Below are positions 42,879 through 53,264 of a stretch of 64,000 nt of DNA, piece by piece. Both the position numbers and the translations under genes were made by a program. Below the pieces are notes generated by a model, which worked only from the letters and a program-made list of their open reading frames with translations, was not told the DNA's origin and did no database searches. The stretch comes from Terriglobia bacterium (GTDB lineage Bacteria; Acidobacteriota; Vicinamibacteria; Vicinamibacterales; CAVVIG01), in the NCBI GenBank assembly GCA_020073005.1, contig JAIQFX010000005.1, positions 1-64,000 on the forward strand, in the 5' to 3' direction. Position 1 is the stretch's first letter, and each line of letters opens with the position of its first letter.

Positions 42879-45380
42879 GAGTTCAACAACGGTCACGCCG
42901 CCGCCGCCCTGTTCGGGCGGCGCGGTCGCGAATCGCGCGACGAGCGGATGCTGCTGCAGGAACCCGGTCAGCGCGCGCTTGAGCTGGCCGGTGCCGTAGC
43001 CGTGGATCACGCGCACGACGCGCTGATCGGTCAGCAGCGATGCGTCGAGGAAGCGCTCCGCGCGCGAGATGGCTTCGTCGACCGTGCAGCCGATGACATT
43101 GAGATCAAGGGGACGGGAGTCCCCCGGCAATCCCTGGGACTCACGTCCCCTTCCGTCCTGCGACTCCCGTCCCCTCGCGAGCTCGACGTTGACCCGCACG
43201 CGCGCCGCGGCGGGCCCGCCGCCGTCGGATGAAATCACGCGCAGATCGCGGACGCTGGCGCGCATGCGCTTGCCGCGGACATCGAGATCGGCCGTTCCGT
43301 CGTGCATCGCGGTCACGGTCGCCTCGAGACCGAGGCCGCCGACGATCACGCGGTCGCCCACCTCAACACCGCGGATTGAGGATTGCGGAGTGCGGATTTC
43401 CGAGGAGGCGGCCGGCTCGCTCGACGCGCCATCGCCGGCGAGAATGCGGGTCGCGACATTGTCGACGGCCGCGCGCGCGTCGGTGCGGGCGGCGCCGGTG
43501 TCGCCCGTGGTCGGGGACGGGTGTCGGAGAGGATTGGCGCCGACACCCGTCCCCGATGCCATTGCGGCCGTCTTCGCCTTGAGCGCCGCGATCACGTCGT
43601 CGATTTCCTTGCGCGCCTGGCGCACCTGCGTTTCCAGCTCCTCGTTCAGGCGCCGGCGGAACGTCTCTTCCTTCTGCCGCAGCGCGTCCTCGCGCTGATG
43701 CATGCGGCCTTCCGCCTCGTGCAGCTGCTCGCGCTCCCGCGTGGCGAGCCGCTGTTCGTGCTCGAGCGCCCGCATGTCGTGGTCGATCTTCGCGAGGTGC
43801 TCGGCGAGCTGCGCTTCGCGCGCGCTGAGATTGGCGCGCGCCGCGGTGATGACCGACGGATTCAGCCCGAGCCGCGCCGCGATCTCCAGCGCGAGACTTC
43901 GTCCGGGCGAGCCGTAGACCAGGCGGTACGTCGGGGCGAACGTCTCCGCGTCGAAGCCGAACGCCGCGCCGGCCACGCCGTCCGTCGTCGACGCGTACGT
44001 CTTGAGCGCGTCGTAGTGGCTCGTCGCGATGACCGTCGCGCCGCGCCGGCGGAGATGATCGACGACGGCCACGCCGAGCGCGCCGCCTTCGATCGGGTCG
44101 GTGCCCGAGCCGACTTCGTCCAGCAGCACGAGCGCCGGCGTGACGAGCCCGCGATCCATCGACGCGATGTTCGCGATGTGCCCGGAGAACGTGCTGAGGC
44201 TCGCGTCGATCGACTGCTCGTCGCCGATGTCGGCAAAGATCGTGCGGAAGACGGGCAGCCGCGATCCGTCCGCGGCCGGAATCCGCAGGCCGGCCTGCGC
44301 CATCAGCGCGAGCAGCCCCGCGGTCTTCAGCGCGACGGTCTTGCCGCCGGTGTTCGGGCCCGTGATCAGCAGCGCGGTCGCCGGCGGAATGATTTTGATC
44401 GTCACGGGCACGGGGGGCTTTGTTACCCCCGGGGCCCCCATCCCCGGGATGAGCAGCGGGTGCCGCGCGGCCTGCAGCTCGAACGCGCCGTCGGTGGTGA
44501 GCGCCGGCTCGACGCCGTCGATCGACGCGGAGTAGCGCGCGCGGGCCTGCAGCACGTCGAGCTCGGTCGCGGCCTCGATCGTGCGCTGCAGGTCCGACGG
44601 GCGCGCGCGGAACGCGTTGGTCAGCGCGAGCAGGATCCGGCGAATCTCCTCGGCCTCCTGCTCTTCGAGCGCGACGATGTCGTTGTTGATCTCGACGGTG
44701 CTGAGCGGCTCGAGAAACAGGCTCGCGCCGCTCGTCGACGTGCCGTGCACGATGCCCGGGATGCCGCTGCGGTGCTCGGCCTTGATGACGAGCACGTAGC
44801 GGCCGCTGCGCTCGGTGACGACCTGCTCCTGCAGGTACTTCGCGGTTTCCTTGCCCCGCAGGTACGACTCGAGCGTCGTCCGCAGGCGCGATCGCTGCTT
44901 GCGCAGGCGATCGCGGATGAGCTTCAGCTCCGGGCTCGCGGTGTCGAGGACGTCGCCGGCCGGATCGATTTTCTCCCGCACGTGCGCCGATTCACCCTTG
45001 AACGACGCGGCGGCGCCGCTGACGGCTTCGAGCGCCGGGTACGCGCCGGGCGCCCGGCGGATCGCCGCGCGCGATTCGTCGACGCCGTCGAGAAACGACG
45101 CGAGCGCGAGGAGCCGCAGCGCTTCGAGCGGACGGCCTTCGACGGCGAGCGCGCCGAGCGTCTCCGGCAGATCGGCCGCCGCGCGCAGCGGCAGCGCGCC
45201 GTTCGATCCCAGATACCGCATCGTCTCGCTCGTCGCCGCGAGCAGCTGCGCGACTTTCGCGGCGTCGGTCGACGGCGCCAGGCGCGCCAGGCGCTCCGCG
45301 CCCATGGGCGTCAGGGCGAAGCCGTTGACCGCCTCGACGACACGATCGAATTCGAGGGCCCGAAGGGCGCCTGCCTGCAT
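42870..45380 (-). CDS. mutS2: endonuclease MutS2 with two repeat-derived insertions
   Basis: MutS-like ATPase with a C-terminal Smr nuclease; it suppresses recombination or resolves collided ribosomes. The 836-residue chain has the Walker A ITGPNTGGKTVALKT near residue 345, Walker B LVLLDEVGSGTDP, a coiled coil (about 525-600) and the Smr domain (about 755-836, with HGYGTGQLK). Residues about 609-622 and 735-758 are encoded by REP-like hairpins (43513-43554 and 43107-43175). Both lie in linkers: one after the coiled coil, the other just before Smr. The frame and the catalytic parts are intact. Confidence 0.95.
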   Translation of the reverse strand: MQAGALRALEFDRVVEAVNGFALTPMGAERLARLAPSTDAAKVAQLLAATSETMRYLGSNGALPLRAAADLPETLGALAVEGRPLEALRLLALASFLDGVDESRAAIRRAPGAYPALEAVSGAAASFKGESAHVREKIDPAGDVLDTASPELKLIRDRLRKQRSRLRTTLESYLRGKETAKYLQEQVVTERSGRYVLVIKAEHRSGIPGIVHGTSTSGASLFLEPLSTVEINNDIVALEEQEAEEIRRILLALTNAFRARPSDLQRTIEAATELDVLQARARYSASIDGVEPALTTDGAFELQAARHPLLIPGMGAPGVTKPPVPVTIKIIPPATALLITGPNTGGKTVALKTAGLLALMAQAGLRIPAADGSRLPVFRTIFADIGDEQSIDASLSTFSGHIANIASMDRGLVTPALVLLDEVGSGTDPIEGGALGVAVVDHLRRRGATVIATSHYDALKTYASTTDGVAGAAFGFDAETFAPTYRLVYGSPGRSLALEIAARLGLNPSVITAARANLSAREAQLAEHLAKIDHDMRALEHEQRLATREREQLHEAEGRMHQREDALRQKEETFRRRLNEELETQVRQARKEIDDVIAALKAKTAAMASGTGVGANPLRHPSPTTGDTGAARTDARAAVDNVATRILAGDGASSEPAASSEIRTPQSSIRGVEVGDRVIVGGLGLEATVTAMHDGTADLDVRGKRMRASVRDLRVISSDGGGPAAARVRVNVELARGRESQDGRGRESQGLPGDSRPLDLNVIGCTVDEAISRAERFLDASLLTDQRVVRVIHGYGTGQLKRALTGFLQQHPLVARFATAPPEQGGGGVTVVELKD
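43107..43175. repeat. REP-like element, GGGGACGGGAGTC family (copy 3), in mutS2
   Basis: Left arm AAGGGGACGGGAGTCCC (43107-43123), right arm GGGACTCACGTCCCCTT (43136-43152) and a third half-arm GCGACTCCCGTCCCCT (43160-43175). On the coding strand it reads as duplicated GRESQ peptides followed by PGDSRPLD. The total length keeps the reading frame. Confidence 0.88.
43513..43554. repeat. REP-like hairpin, GGGGACGGGTGTC family (copy 4), in mutS2
   Basis: A perfect 15-bp inverted repeat, GGGGACGGGTGTCGG (43513-43527) and its complement (43540-43554), with a 12-base loop. It encodes SGTGVGANPLRHPSPT between the coiled coil and the following domain of MutS2. Confidence 0.92.
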
Positions 45381-45491
45381 ATCAGTGAACTGGGTGGTGA
45401 CCGCGCCAGAGAGGCGGGGGAACTAGTAATCCTACCGTACAGGACGGGCGAAGGGCAGAGGGCAAAGGGAGAAAAACTTCCCCGTGATTCC
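45381..45491. other. gap between larB and mutS2 with GGGCAAAGGG tract
   Basis: About 110 bases. It contains a purine-rich tract, GGGCGAAGGGCAGAGGGCAA then AGGGAGAAA (45447-45474), of the same periodic kind as other gene boundaries. No consensus promoter or terminator was seen. Confidence 0.5.
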
Positions 45492-46253
45492 CTATAAGTG
45501 ATTGATGAGACTCGCGATTGAAGCGGCGCCGAATCCGTTGTCGATGTTCACGACCGCGACGCCGAGCGCGCAACTGTTGAGCATGCCGAGCAGGGCAGCG
45601 ATGCCACCGAAGCTCGCGCCGTAGCCGATGCTCGTCGGCACGGCGATGACGGGCGTGCTGACCAGACCCGCCACGACGCTCGGCAGCGCGCCTTCCATGC
45701 CGGCGACGACGACGATCACGCGGGCGGACGAGAGACGGCTGCGCTCGCCGAGCAACCGGTGCAGCCCGGCGACCCCGACGTCGTAGAGGCGATCGACGTC
45801 GTTGCCCATGAGCTCGGCCGTCCGCGCCGCTTCTTCCGCGATCGGCAGGTCCGAGGTCCCCGCGGCGGCCACCATGATGGTTCCCTTACCTGGCGTGACG
45901 TCCTGCTGACGCAGGGTGATGAGCTTCGCGTCCGGGTGGTAGAGTGCCCCGGGCACGAGCGCGCGGACGGCCTCGTACGCCGCTTCGTCTGCGCGTGTCA
46001 CGAGCAAGGTCGATCCCCTTCCGACGATTTCCGCGGCAATTGCCGCGATCTGGGCGGACGTCTTGCCCAATCCAAGAATCACCTCGGGAAACCCCTGCCT
46101 GACGGATCGATGGTGGTCGACGCGCGCGAACCCCAGATCCTCGAACGGCCTGGACCGGAGCACCTCGATCAGGTACTCGAGAGCGGCATTGGTGTCGAGC
46201 TCGCCCCGCGCGACCCGCCCGAGCAAATCCTGCAGATGTTTGTTTGACGTCAT
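45492..46253 (-). CDS. larB: nickel pincer cofactor biosynthesis protein LarB
   Basis: LarB carboxylates and hydrolyses nicotinic acid adenine dinucleotide in the first step towards the nickel-pincer cofactor of lactate racemase and related enzymes. The 253-residue protein has an N-terminal helical part (DLLGRVARGELD) and a C-terminal AIR-carboxylase/PurE-like domain with VVVAGMEGALPSVVAGL, VIAVPTSIGYGASFGG and NIDNGFGAA. LarA, LarC and LarE genes are not in this window. It diverges from a glycosyltransferase gene over a 41-base region with a small palindrome. Confidence 0.93.
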   Translation of the reverse strand: MTSNKHLQDLLGRVARGELDTNAALEYLIEVLRSRPFEDLGFARVDHHRSVRQGFPEVILGLGKTSAQIAAIAAEIVGRGSTLLVTRADEAAYEAVRALVPGALYHPDAKLITLRQQDVTPGKGTIMVAAAGTSDLPIAEEAARTAELMGNDVDRLYDVGVAGLHRLLGERSRLSSARVIVVVAGMEGALPSVVAGLVSTPVIAVPTSIGYGASFGGIAALLGMLNSCALGVAVVNIDNGFGAASIASLINHL

Positions 46254-46265
46254 CAGACTCGGCCA

Positions 46266-46291
46266 TTAATATAAGTGATTACGCCACTTAT
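46266..46291 (+). promoter_or_regulatory. TAATAT box and ATAAGTG/CACTTAT palindrome
   Basis: In the 41-base divergent gap between larB and the glycosyltransferase gene, TAATAT is followed by ATAAGTG and CACTTAT, a perfect 7-bp inverted repeat with a 7-base spacer (46271-46291). It is AT-rich against the background and could be a regulator site or a short leader hairpin. No -35 box is obvious. Confidence 0.4.
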
Positions 46292-46294
46292 CAC

Positions 46295-47800
46295 ATGACC
46301 GTCGCCGAAACCCTGACACTCGCTGCGTACTTCTTCGTCCTGATCGTGCTCGCCGTGTATGGATGGCACCGGTACTACCTGGTCTATCTCTACATGAAGA
46401 ACAAGGACCGGCTGCCGCTGCCGGGACCCGCGCTCGATCCCGCGCCGGTCGTGACGATTCAGCTGCCGCTCTACAACGAGATGTACGTCGCGGATCGGCT
46501 GGTGGAAGCCGTCTGCCAGATCGACTATCCGCGCGAGTGCCTCGAGATTCAGGTGCTCGACGATTCGACCGACGAGACGCGCAACATCGCCGAGCAGGCC
46601 GTCCGGCGGTTCGCCGCCGACGGCATCGACATCAAGTACTACCACCGCGCGGATCGCACGGGCTACAAGGCGGGCGCGCTCGAAGCCGGGCTGAAGGTCG
46701 CGCGCGGCGAGTTCGTCGCGATCTTCGACGCCGACTTCATTCCGACGACGGACTTTCTCGTCCGCCTCATGCCGCACTTCCGCAGCGAGAAGATCGCGAT
46801 GGTGCAGGCGCGCTGGGGCCACATCAATCAGGACTACTCGCTGCTGACGAAGATCCAGGCGATCCTGCTCGACGGGCACTTCATCCTCGAGCACGGCGGG
46901 AGGAACCGCGGCGGCCGCTTCTTCAACTTCAACGGAACGGCGGGCGTGTGGCGCCGCGCCGCGATCGACGACGCGGGCGGCTGGCAGCACGACACGCTGA
47001 CGGAAGATCTCGATCTCAGCTACCGCGCGCAGCTGCGCGGCTGGGAGTTCGTGTTCGTGCCGGACCTGATCGCGCCGGCGGAAGTGCCGGTGGAGATGAA
47101 CGCGTTCAAGTCGCAGCAGCACCGCTGGGCGAAGGGCTCGATCCAGACGTGCCGGAAGCTGCTGCCGACGATCCTGCGGTCGAACCTGCCGTGGGGCGTG
47201 AAAGCGGAAGCGTTCTTCCACCTGACGGCGAACTTCAACTACATCCTGATGTGCGTGCTCTCGATCCTCATGTTCCCGGCGATGGTCATCCGCTACAACA
47301 TGGGCTGGTACGAGATGCTGCTCATCGACACGCCGCTGTTCTTCGCGGCGACGTTCTCGTTCTGCAACTTCTACGTCGTGTGCCAGCGCGAGATCTATCC
47401 GGACTGGCGCGCCCGCATCAAGTACGTGCCGTTCCTGATGTCGGTCGGCATCGGCCTGTCGATCAACAACACGCGCGCCGTGCTCGAAGCGCTGTTCCAC
47501 AAGGACAGCGAATTCGCGCGCACGCCGAAGTACCGCATCGAGGCGGACGCCACCGACAACAACGACTGGGTGGGGAAGAAGTACCGCCAGTCGGTCAACG
47601 TCCAGCCGATGATCGAGCTGCTGCTCGGTCTGTACTTCACCTGGACCGTCTTCTACGCGCTCGCGAACGGCATCTACGGCACGCTGCCGTTCCTGGTGCT
47701 CTTCCAGGTCGGCTTCCTCTACACGGGGCTGCTGTCGGTCGTGCAGCAGTTCGCCGCGGAGCCGGTCGTGCTGAAGACCCAGGTCGCCAGGGGGGAATGA
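46295..47800 (+). CDS. membrane family 2 glycosyltransferase (cellulose-synthase-like)
   Basis: A 501-residue processive-type glycosyltransferase. One N-terminal helix, then a GT-A domain with QLPLYNEMYVADRLV, VLDDSTDET, FDADFIPTTDFL (D,D), TEDLDLSYRAQLRGW and the QXXRW-like QQHRWAKGS, followed by four or more C-terminal helices. This resembles CslA/BcsA-type beta-glycan synthases. The ATG at 46295 gives the usual short N-terminus before the first helix. Its stop overlaps the DUF362 gene start (ATGA), so the two are translationally coupled. The polymer or lipid product is unknown. Confidence 0.92.
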   Translation: MTVAETLTLAAYFFVLIVLAVYGWHRYYLVYLYMKNKDRLPLPGPALDPAPVVTIQLPLYNEMYVADRLVEAVCQIDYPRECLEIQVLDDSTDETRNIAEQAVRRFAADGIDIKYYHRADRTGYKAGALEAGLKVARGEFVAIFDADFIPTTDFLVRLMPHFRSEKIAMVQARWGHINQDYSLLTKIQAILLDGHFILEHGGRNRGGRFFNFNGTAGVWRRAAIDDAGGWQHDTLTEDLDLSYRAQLRGWEFVFVPDLIAPAEVPVEMNAFKSQQHRWAKGSIQTCRKLLPTILRSNLPWGVKAEAFFHLTANFNYILMCVLSILMFPAMVIRYNMGWYEMLLIDTPLFFAATFSFCNFYVVCQREIYPDWRARIKYVPFLMSVGIGLSINNTRAVLEALFHKDSEFARTPKYRIEADATDNNDWVGKKYRQSVNVQPMIELLLGLYFTWTVFYALANGIYGTLPFLVLFQVGFLYTGLLSVVQQFAAEPVVLKTQVARGE

Positions 47801-48969
47801 AGTCGACCGTCGCCGTTCTCCGGGTGACGCCGGACACGATTCTTCCCGACATCGATCGCCTCGTCGATCTCGCGGGCGTGTCGCACGCGCTCGCCGCCGG
47901 CAGGACGACGATCCTCAAGGACAACATCTCCTGGCACTTCCCGTTCCCGGCGGCCAACACGACGCCGTGGCAGCTCGAGGGCACGATTCAGGCGCTGGCG
48001 CGCCGCGGGTTCGCCGATCAGGTCTGCGTCCAGAACAAGACCGTCGTCACCAACGCGTTCAAGGGCGAAGACCTCAATCATTACCTCCCGATCTTCAAGC
48101 GCTACCAGATTCCCGTCCTCTACAACTTCAAGGACGGGGACATGAAGTGGATTCGGTACGAGCCGAAGGCGAAGATGCGCGTGCTGAACCGCATCTACCC
48201 TGAAGGCATTCACATCCCCGACTACTTCTTCGGCAAGAACATCGTCCACCTGCCGACGACGAAGTGCCACATCTACACGACGACGACGGGCGCGATGAAG
48301 AACGCGTTCGGCGGATTGCTGAACACGCGGCGGCACTACACGCACTCGTGGATTCACGAGACGCTCGTCGATCTGCTCGCGATCCAGAAGGAGATCCACT
48401 CCGGCATCTTCGCGATCATGGACGGAACGACCGCGGGCAACGGCCCCGGTCCGCGCACGATGTATCCCGTCGTGAAGAACGTGATGCTGGCGTCGGCCGA
48501 TCAGGTCGCCATCGACGCCGTCTCGGCGAAGATGATGGGGTTCGATCCGCTGTCGATCGACTACATCCGGCTCGCGCACGAGGCGGGACTCGGCGTCGGC
48601 GATCCGCGGTCGATCGAGATCACCGGCGACGTGGACGCGGCGAACGAGAACTGGCAGTTCCACGTGGGGAAGAACCTCGTGCGGATCGGCGGCGGCGACC
48701 TGATCTGGTTCGGCCCGCTGAAGCGCTTCCAGAAACTGTTCTTCCACACGCCGCTCGTCAACGGGTTCATCCTGGCGAGCGACGTGTACCACGACTTCTA
48801 CCGCTGGCCGCTGCTCGACCGCCGCGTCTTCGAGCGCTGGTGCGAGACGACCGAGTGGGGGCAGATGTTCCTCCGCTACGCCCAGGCAGGAACGCTGGGC
48901 CCGCAGGGCGAGCCGCCTTTCGCACCGCCGCCGTCGGTCACGGTTCCCACGTCGACGAGAATTCACTAG
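47797..48969 (+). CDS. DUF362 domain-containing protein
   Basis: A 390-residue soluble protein of the DUF362 family. Visible parts are the substrate-like region VHLPTTKCHIYTTTTGAMKN, GTTAGNGPGPRTM and the conserved SADQVAIDAVSAKMMGFDP. Unlike many DUF362 proteins it has no 4Fe-4S cysteine cluster. The family function is not established. Coupling to the membrane glycosyltransferase by a 4-base overlap suggests it acts on or with that glycan product. Confidence 0.85.
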   Translation: MKSTVAVLRVTPDTILPDIDRLVDLAGVSHALAAGRTTILKDNISWHFPFPAANTTPWQLEGTIQALARRGFADQVCVQNKTVVTNAFKGEDLNHYLPIFKRYQIPVLYNFKDGDMKWIRYEPKAKMRVLNRIYPEGIHIPDYFFGKNIVHLPTTKCHIYTTTTGAMKNAFGGLLNTRRHYTHSWIHETLVDLLAIQKEIHSGIFAIMDGTTAGNGPGPRTMYPVVKNVMLASADQVAIDAVSAKMMGFDPLSIDYIRLAHEAGLGVGDPRSIEITGDVDAANENWQFHVGKNLVRIGGGDLIWFGPLKRFQKLFFHTPLVNGFILASDVYHDFYRWPLLDRRVFERWCETTEWGQMFLRYAQAGTLGPQGEPPFAPPPSVTVPTSTRIH

Positions 48970-49057
48970 ACTCTGGTCGTCTCGGCTCGCCTGAAAGGCT
49001 CGCCCTACAGGTGTAGCGCGAGGCTTTCAGCCGAGCGTTCAATCAAAAGGAGTCGCC
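48970..49057. repeat. palindromic repeat pair (CTCGCCTGAAAGGCTCG family)
   Basis: GGCTCGCCTGAAAGGCTCGC then CCTACAGGTGTAGCGCGAGG and CTTTCAGCCGAGCG form two linked copies in opposite orientation (48985-49034). The first matches the repeat inside murF with a single change. An AAGGAG ribosome-binding site for the next gene follows at 49047-49052. Confidence 0.8.
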
Positions 49058-49477
49058 ATGAACTACGGCCGCCTCGTCGCCGCTGCTGTTGCGGGGACCC
49101 TCGTCGACGCGTGTTACGGCTTCGTCGTCTACGGCATGCTGCTGACCGGCGAGTTCGCGCGGACGCCGCTCGTCTACCGCTCGATGGACACGCAGATGGC
49201 CTACATGCCGTTTCTGTTCAGCGGAATCTTCCTGGCCATGCTCGCGGCCACCTTCATCTACGCCAAGGGGTACGAAGGCGGTTCCGGCGTGACCGAAGGC
49301 GCCCGGTGCGGCGTCGCCCTGGGCGTGTTCGCCGCGGGCTACGCGGCAATCGTCGGATACTCGATCACGAACATCGGCCGGAAGATGGCGGGCGAGCTGG
49401 CGGTGGCCAATTTCGCCGAGTGGATCATCGCCGGGATCGTCATCGGCCTCATCTACAAGCCGTCACCGAAGAAGTGA
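49058..49477 (+). CDS. small four-helix membrane protein of unknown function
   Basis: A 139-residue protein with four hydrophobic segments (about residues 5-25, 48-68, 82-103 and 115-135). I do not recognise a family with certainty; it looks like the small DUF1761-like or hypothetical membrane proteins common in soil bacteria. ATG 49058 has AAGGAG six bases upstream. It is flanked by the repeat pair before it and by gltA 22 bases after it. Confidence 0.75.
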   Translation: MNYGRLVAAAVAGTLVDACYGFVVYGMLLTGEFARTPLVYRSMDTQMAYMPFLFSGIFLAMLAATFIYAKGYEGGSGVTEGARCGVALGVFAAGYAAIVGYSITNIGRKMAGELAVANFAEWIIAGIVIGLIYKPSPKK

Positions 49478-49499
49478 ACGAGAAGTATCATTAGGAGTT

Positions 49500-50639
49500 A
49501 TGGCGACCGTCGAGAAGCCCAAAGCGGGACTCGAAGACACCGTCGCGACTTCGTCCGCGATCTGCTACCTCGACGGCGATCGCGGCGTCCTCGCGTACTG
49601 CGGCTACGACATCCACGATCTCGCGCAGAAGGCGACGTTCGAGGAGGTGTGCTACCTCCTGTGGCATCGCCGCCTGCCGACGCGCGCGGAGCTCGGCGAT
49701 CTGCAGTCGCAGCTGGCGGCCGCGCGGCCGCTGCCCGAGGCGATCCTGCGGCTGATGAAGACGCTGCCGGCGGGCAACGGGATGGATCTGCTGCGGACGC
49801 TGACGTCGGCGCTCGGGCACTATGATCCCGACGCGGCGGATCAGTCGCCGCAGGCGAACGACCGCAAAGCCGTCCGCCTGACGGCGCAGATCGGATCGCT
49901 TGTCGCGACGCTCGGGCGGATGAACGCGGGCGGCGGACCGATTGCGCCGGATCCCGTGCTCGGCCACGCGGCGAACTTCCTCTACATGCTGACGGGCGAG
50001 CGGCCGGGTGGTCTCCAGACCCGCGCGTTCGACGTCGCGCTGATCCTGCACGCCGATCACGAGCTGAACGCGTCGACGTTCGCCGCTCGCGTCGCGGCCG
50101 CCACGCTCACCGACATCCACTCGACGATCGTCGGCGCCATCGGCGCGCTCAAGGGGCCGCTGCACGGCGGGGCGAACGCCGACGTCATGAAGCTGCTGCT
50201 CGAGGTCGGCGCCGACGCGAGCCCGGACAAGGCGGAAGAAGTCGTCCGCGCGAAGCTCGCGCGGAAGGAAAAGATTCCGGGCTTCGGCCATCGCGTGTAT
50301 CACACCGAGGATCCGCGCGCCACGCACCTGCGCCAGATGTCGAAGGACCTCGGGCAGCGCGCCGGCCAGCCCGGCTGGTTCGCGATGTCACAGCGCATCG
50401 AACAGCTGGTCAAGACCGAGAAGAAGCTGTACGCCAACGTCGACTTCTATTCGGCCTCGACGTACTACGTGCTGGGCATCGCCGTCGATCTGTTCACGCC
50501 GATCTTCGCCGTCAGCCGCATCTCCGGCTGGACCGCGCACGTCCTCGAGCAGTACGCCAACAACCGCCTGATTCGTCCGCGCGCCGAATACGTCGGTCCC
50601 GAGTACCCGCAGCGCTACATCCCCGTGGAAGCACGTTAG
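49500..50639 (+). CDS. gltA: citrate synthase family protein
   Basis: Condenses oxaloacetate with acetyl-CoA at the entry to the TCA cycle; a 2-methylcitrate synthase cannot be excluded. The 379-residue chain is the short type. Catalytic residues are His222 (GPLHGGAN), His264 (GFGHRVY) and Asp315 (NVDFYSAS), with the helix HADHELNAS at 184-192. The ATG at 49500 follows TAGGAG. It lies 3 bases before lepA. Confidence 0.94.
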   Translation: MATVEKPKAGLEDTVATSSAICYLDGDRGVLAYCGYDIHDLAQKATFEEVCYLLWHRRLPTRAELGDLQSQLAAARPLPEAILRLMKTLPAGNGMDLLRTLTSALGHYDPDAADQSPQANDRKAVRLTAQIGSLVATLGRMNAGGGPIAPDPVLGHAANFLYMLTGERPGGLQTRAFDVALILHADHELNASTFAARVAAATLTDIHSTIVGAIGALKGPLHGGANADVMKLLLEVGADASPDKAEEVVRAKLARKEKIPGFGHRVYHTEDPRATHLRQMSKDLGQRAGQPGWFAMSQRIEQLVKTEKKLYANVDFYSASTYYVLGIAVDLFTPIFAVSRISGWTAHVLEQYANNRLIRPRAEYVGPEYPQRYIPVEAR

Positions 50640-50642
50640 GCC

Positions 50643-52454
<1,812 letters not shown>

Positions 52455-52456
52455 AA

Positions 52457-53224
52457 GTGAAAACGGACAACTCAAAAGTGAAGAGGCAGCAGGCTGAAGC
52501 GCCGAAGGCCGGCGCTGCGAACGCGACGACGTACCGCAAGTCGACGGTGCGCGAGTACTTCGAGTCGATCGTCATCGCCGTCATCCTGGCGCTGTTCATC
52601 CGGACGTTCGTCGTCCAGGCGTTCAAGATTCCCACGGGCTCGATGGAGAACAACCTGCTGATCGGCGATCATCTGCTGGTGAACAAGTTCGCGATGGGGC
52701 CGGCGGCGACCTCGCTCGAGCACGCGCTGCTGCCGGTGGAGAACATCAAGCGCGGCGACGTCCTGGTCTTCAAGTACCCGGTCGAGCCGGATCGCGACTT
52801 CATCAAGCGCGTCATCGGCCTGCCCGGCGAGACGCTCGAGCTGCGCGAGAAGAAGGTCTACATCAACGGCAAGCCGCTCGACGAGCCGTACGTCCACTTC
52901 CTGCAGGCGCCCAGCACGGGCGGCGAATTGTCGGAGGTGACGTCGTACGACGTGCGCGAGCGGTACGGCCCCGTGACGGTGCCCCCCAACCAGTACTTCA
53001 TGATGGGCGACAACCGCGACAACTCGCAGGACAGCCGCTACTGGGGCTTCATGCCGCGCGAGAACGTCAAAGGCAAGGCGCTCGTGATCTACTGGTCATA
53101 CGAATCGGAGCGCGAGGACTACCTGGACGAGAGCACGGGCGCGACGCTCAAGGGGCTGGCGTCGGTGTTCGCCCACTTCTTCACGCGCACGCGCTGGGAT
53201 CGGATGTTCCACCAGATTCATTAG
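52457..53224 (+). CDS. lepB: signal peptidase I (LepB)
   Basis: Membrane serine protease that removes signal peptides from secreted proteins. The 255-residue protein has one N-terminal helix (about residues 35-53), catalytic Ser62 in IPTGSMENN, Lys117 in DFIKRVIGLPGE and box E GDNRDNSQDSRYWG. The GTG at 52457 is the first in-frame start after lepA. The first ten or so residues (KTDNSKVKRQ) are encoded by a GTGAAAACGGACAACTC-type tract like the one after doxX, so the native N-terminus may have been extended or replaced. Confidence 0.95.
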   Translation: MKTDNSKVKRQQAEAPKAGAANATTYRKSTVREYFESIVIAVILALFIRTFVVQAFKIPTGSMENNLLIGDHLLVNKFAMGPAATSLEHALLPVENIKRGDVLVFKYPVEPDRDFIKRVIGLPGETLELREKKVYINGKPLDEPYVHFLQAPSTGGELSEVTSYDVRERYGPVTVPPNQYFMMGDNRDNSQDSRYWGFMPRENVKGKALVIYWSYESEREDYLDESTGATLKGLASVFAHFFTRTRWDRMFHQIH

Positions 53225-53262
53225 CGGGTTCAAGCTTCAGCGTTCCCGTTCACGAGAGCCGG
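53225..53262. repeat. short GGTTCAAGCTTCAGCGTTC tract after lepB
   Basis: GGGTTCAAGCTTCAGCGTTC then CCGTTCACGAGAGCC shows the same word style as the tract at 38339. It fills the gap between lepB and the next gene. Confidence 0.45.
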
Positions 53263-53264
53263 AT

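Noticed and set aside
42836-42889. Longer DnaG with an 18-residue N-terminal extension
   Set aside because: The extension is encoded by a periodic tract and the end of mutS2; MGLFPQQ at 42835 is the typical primase start.
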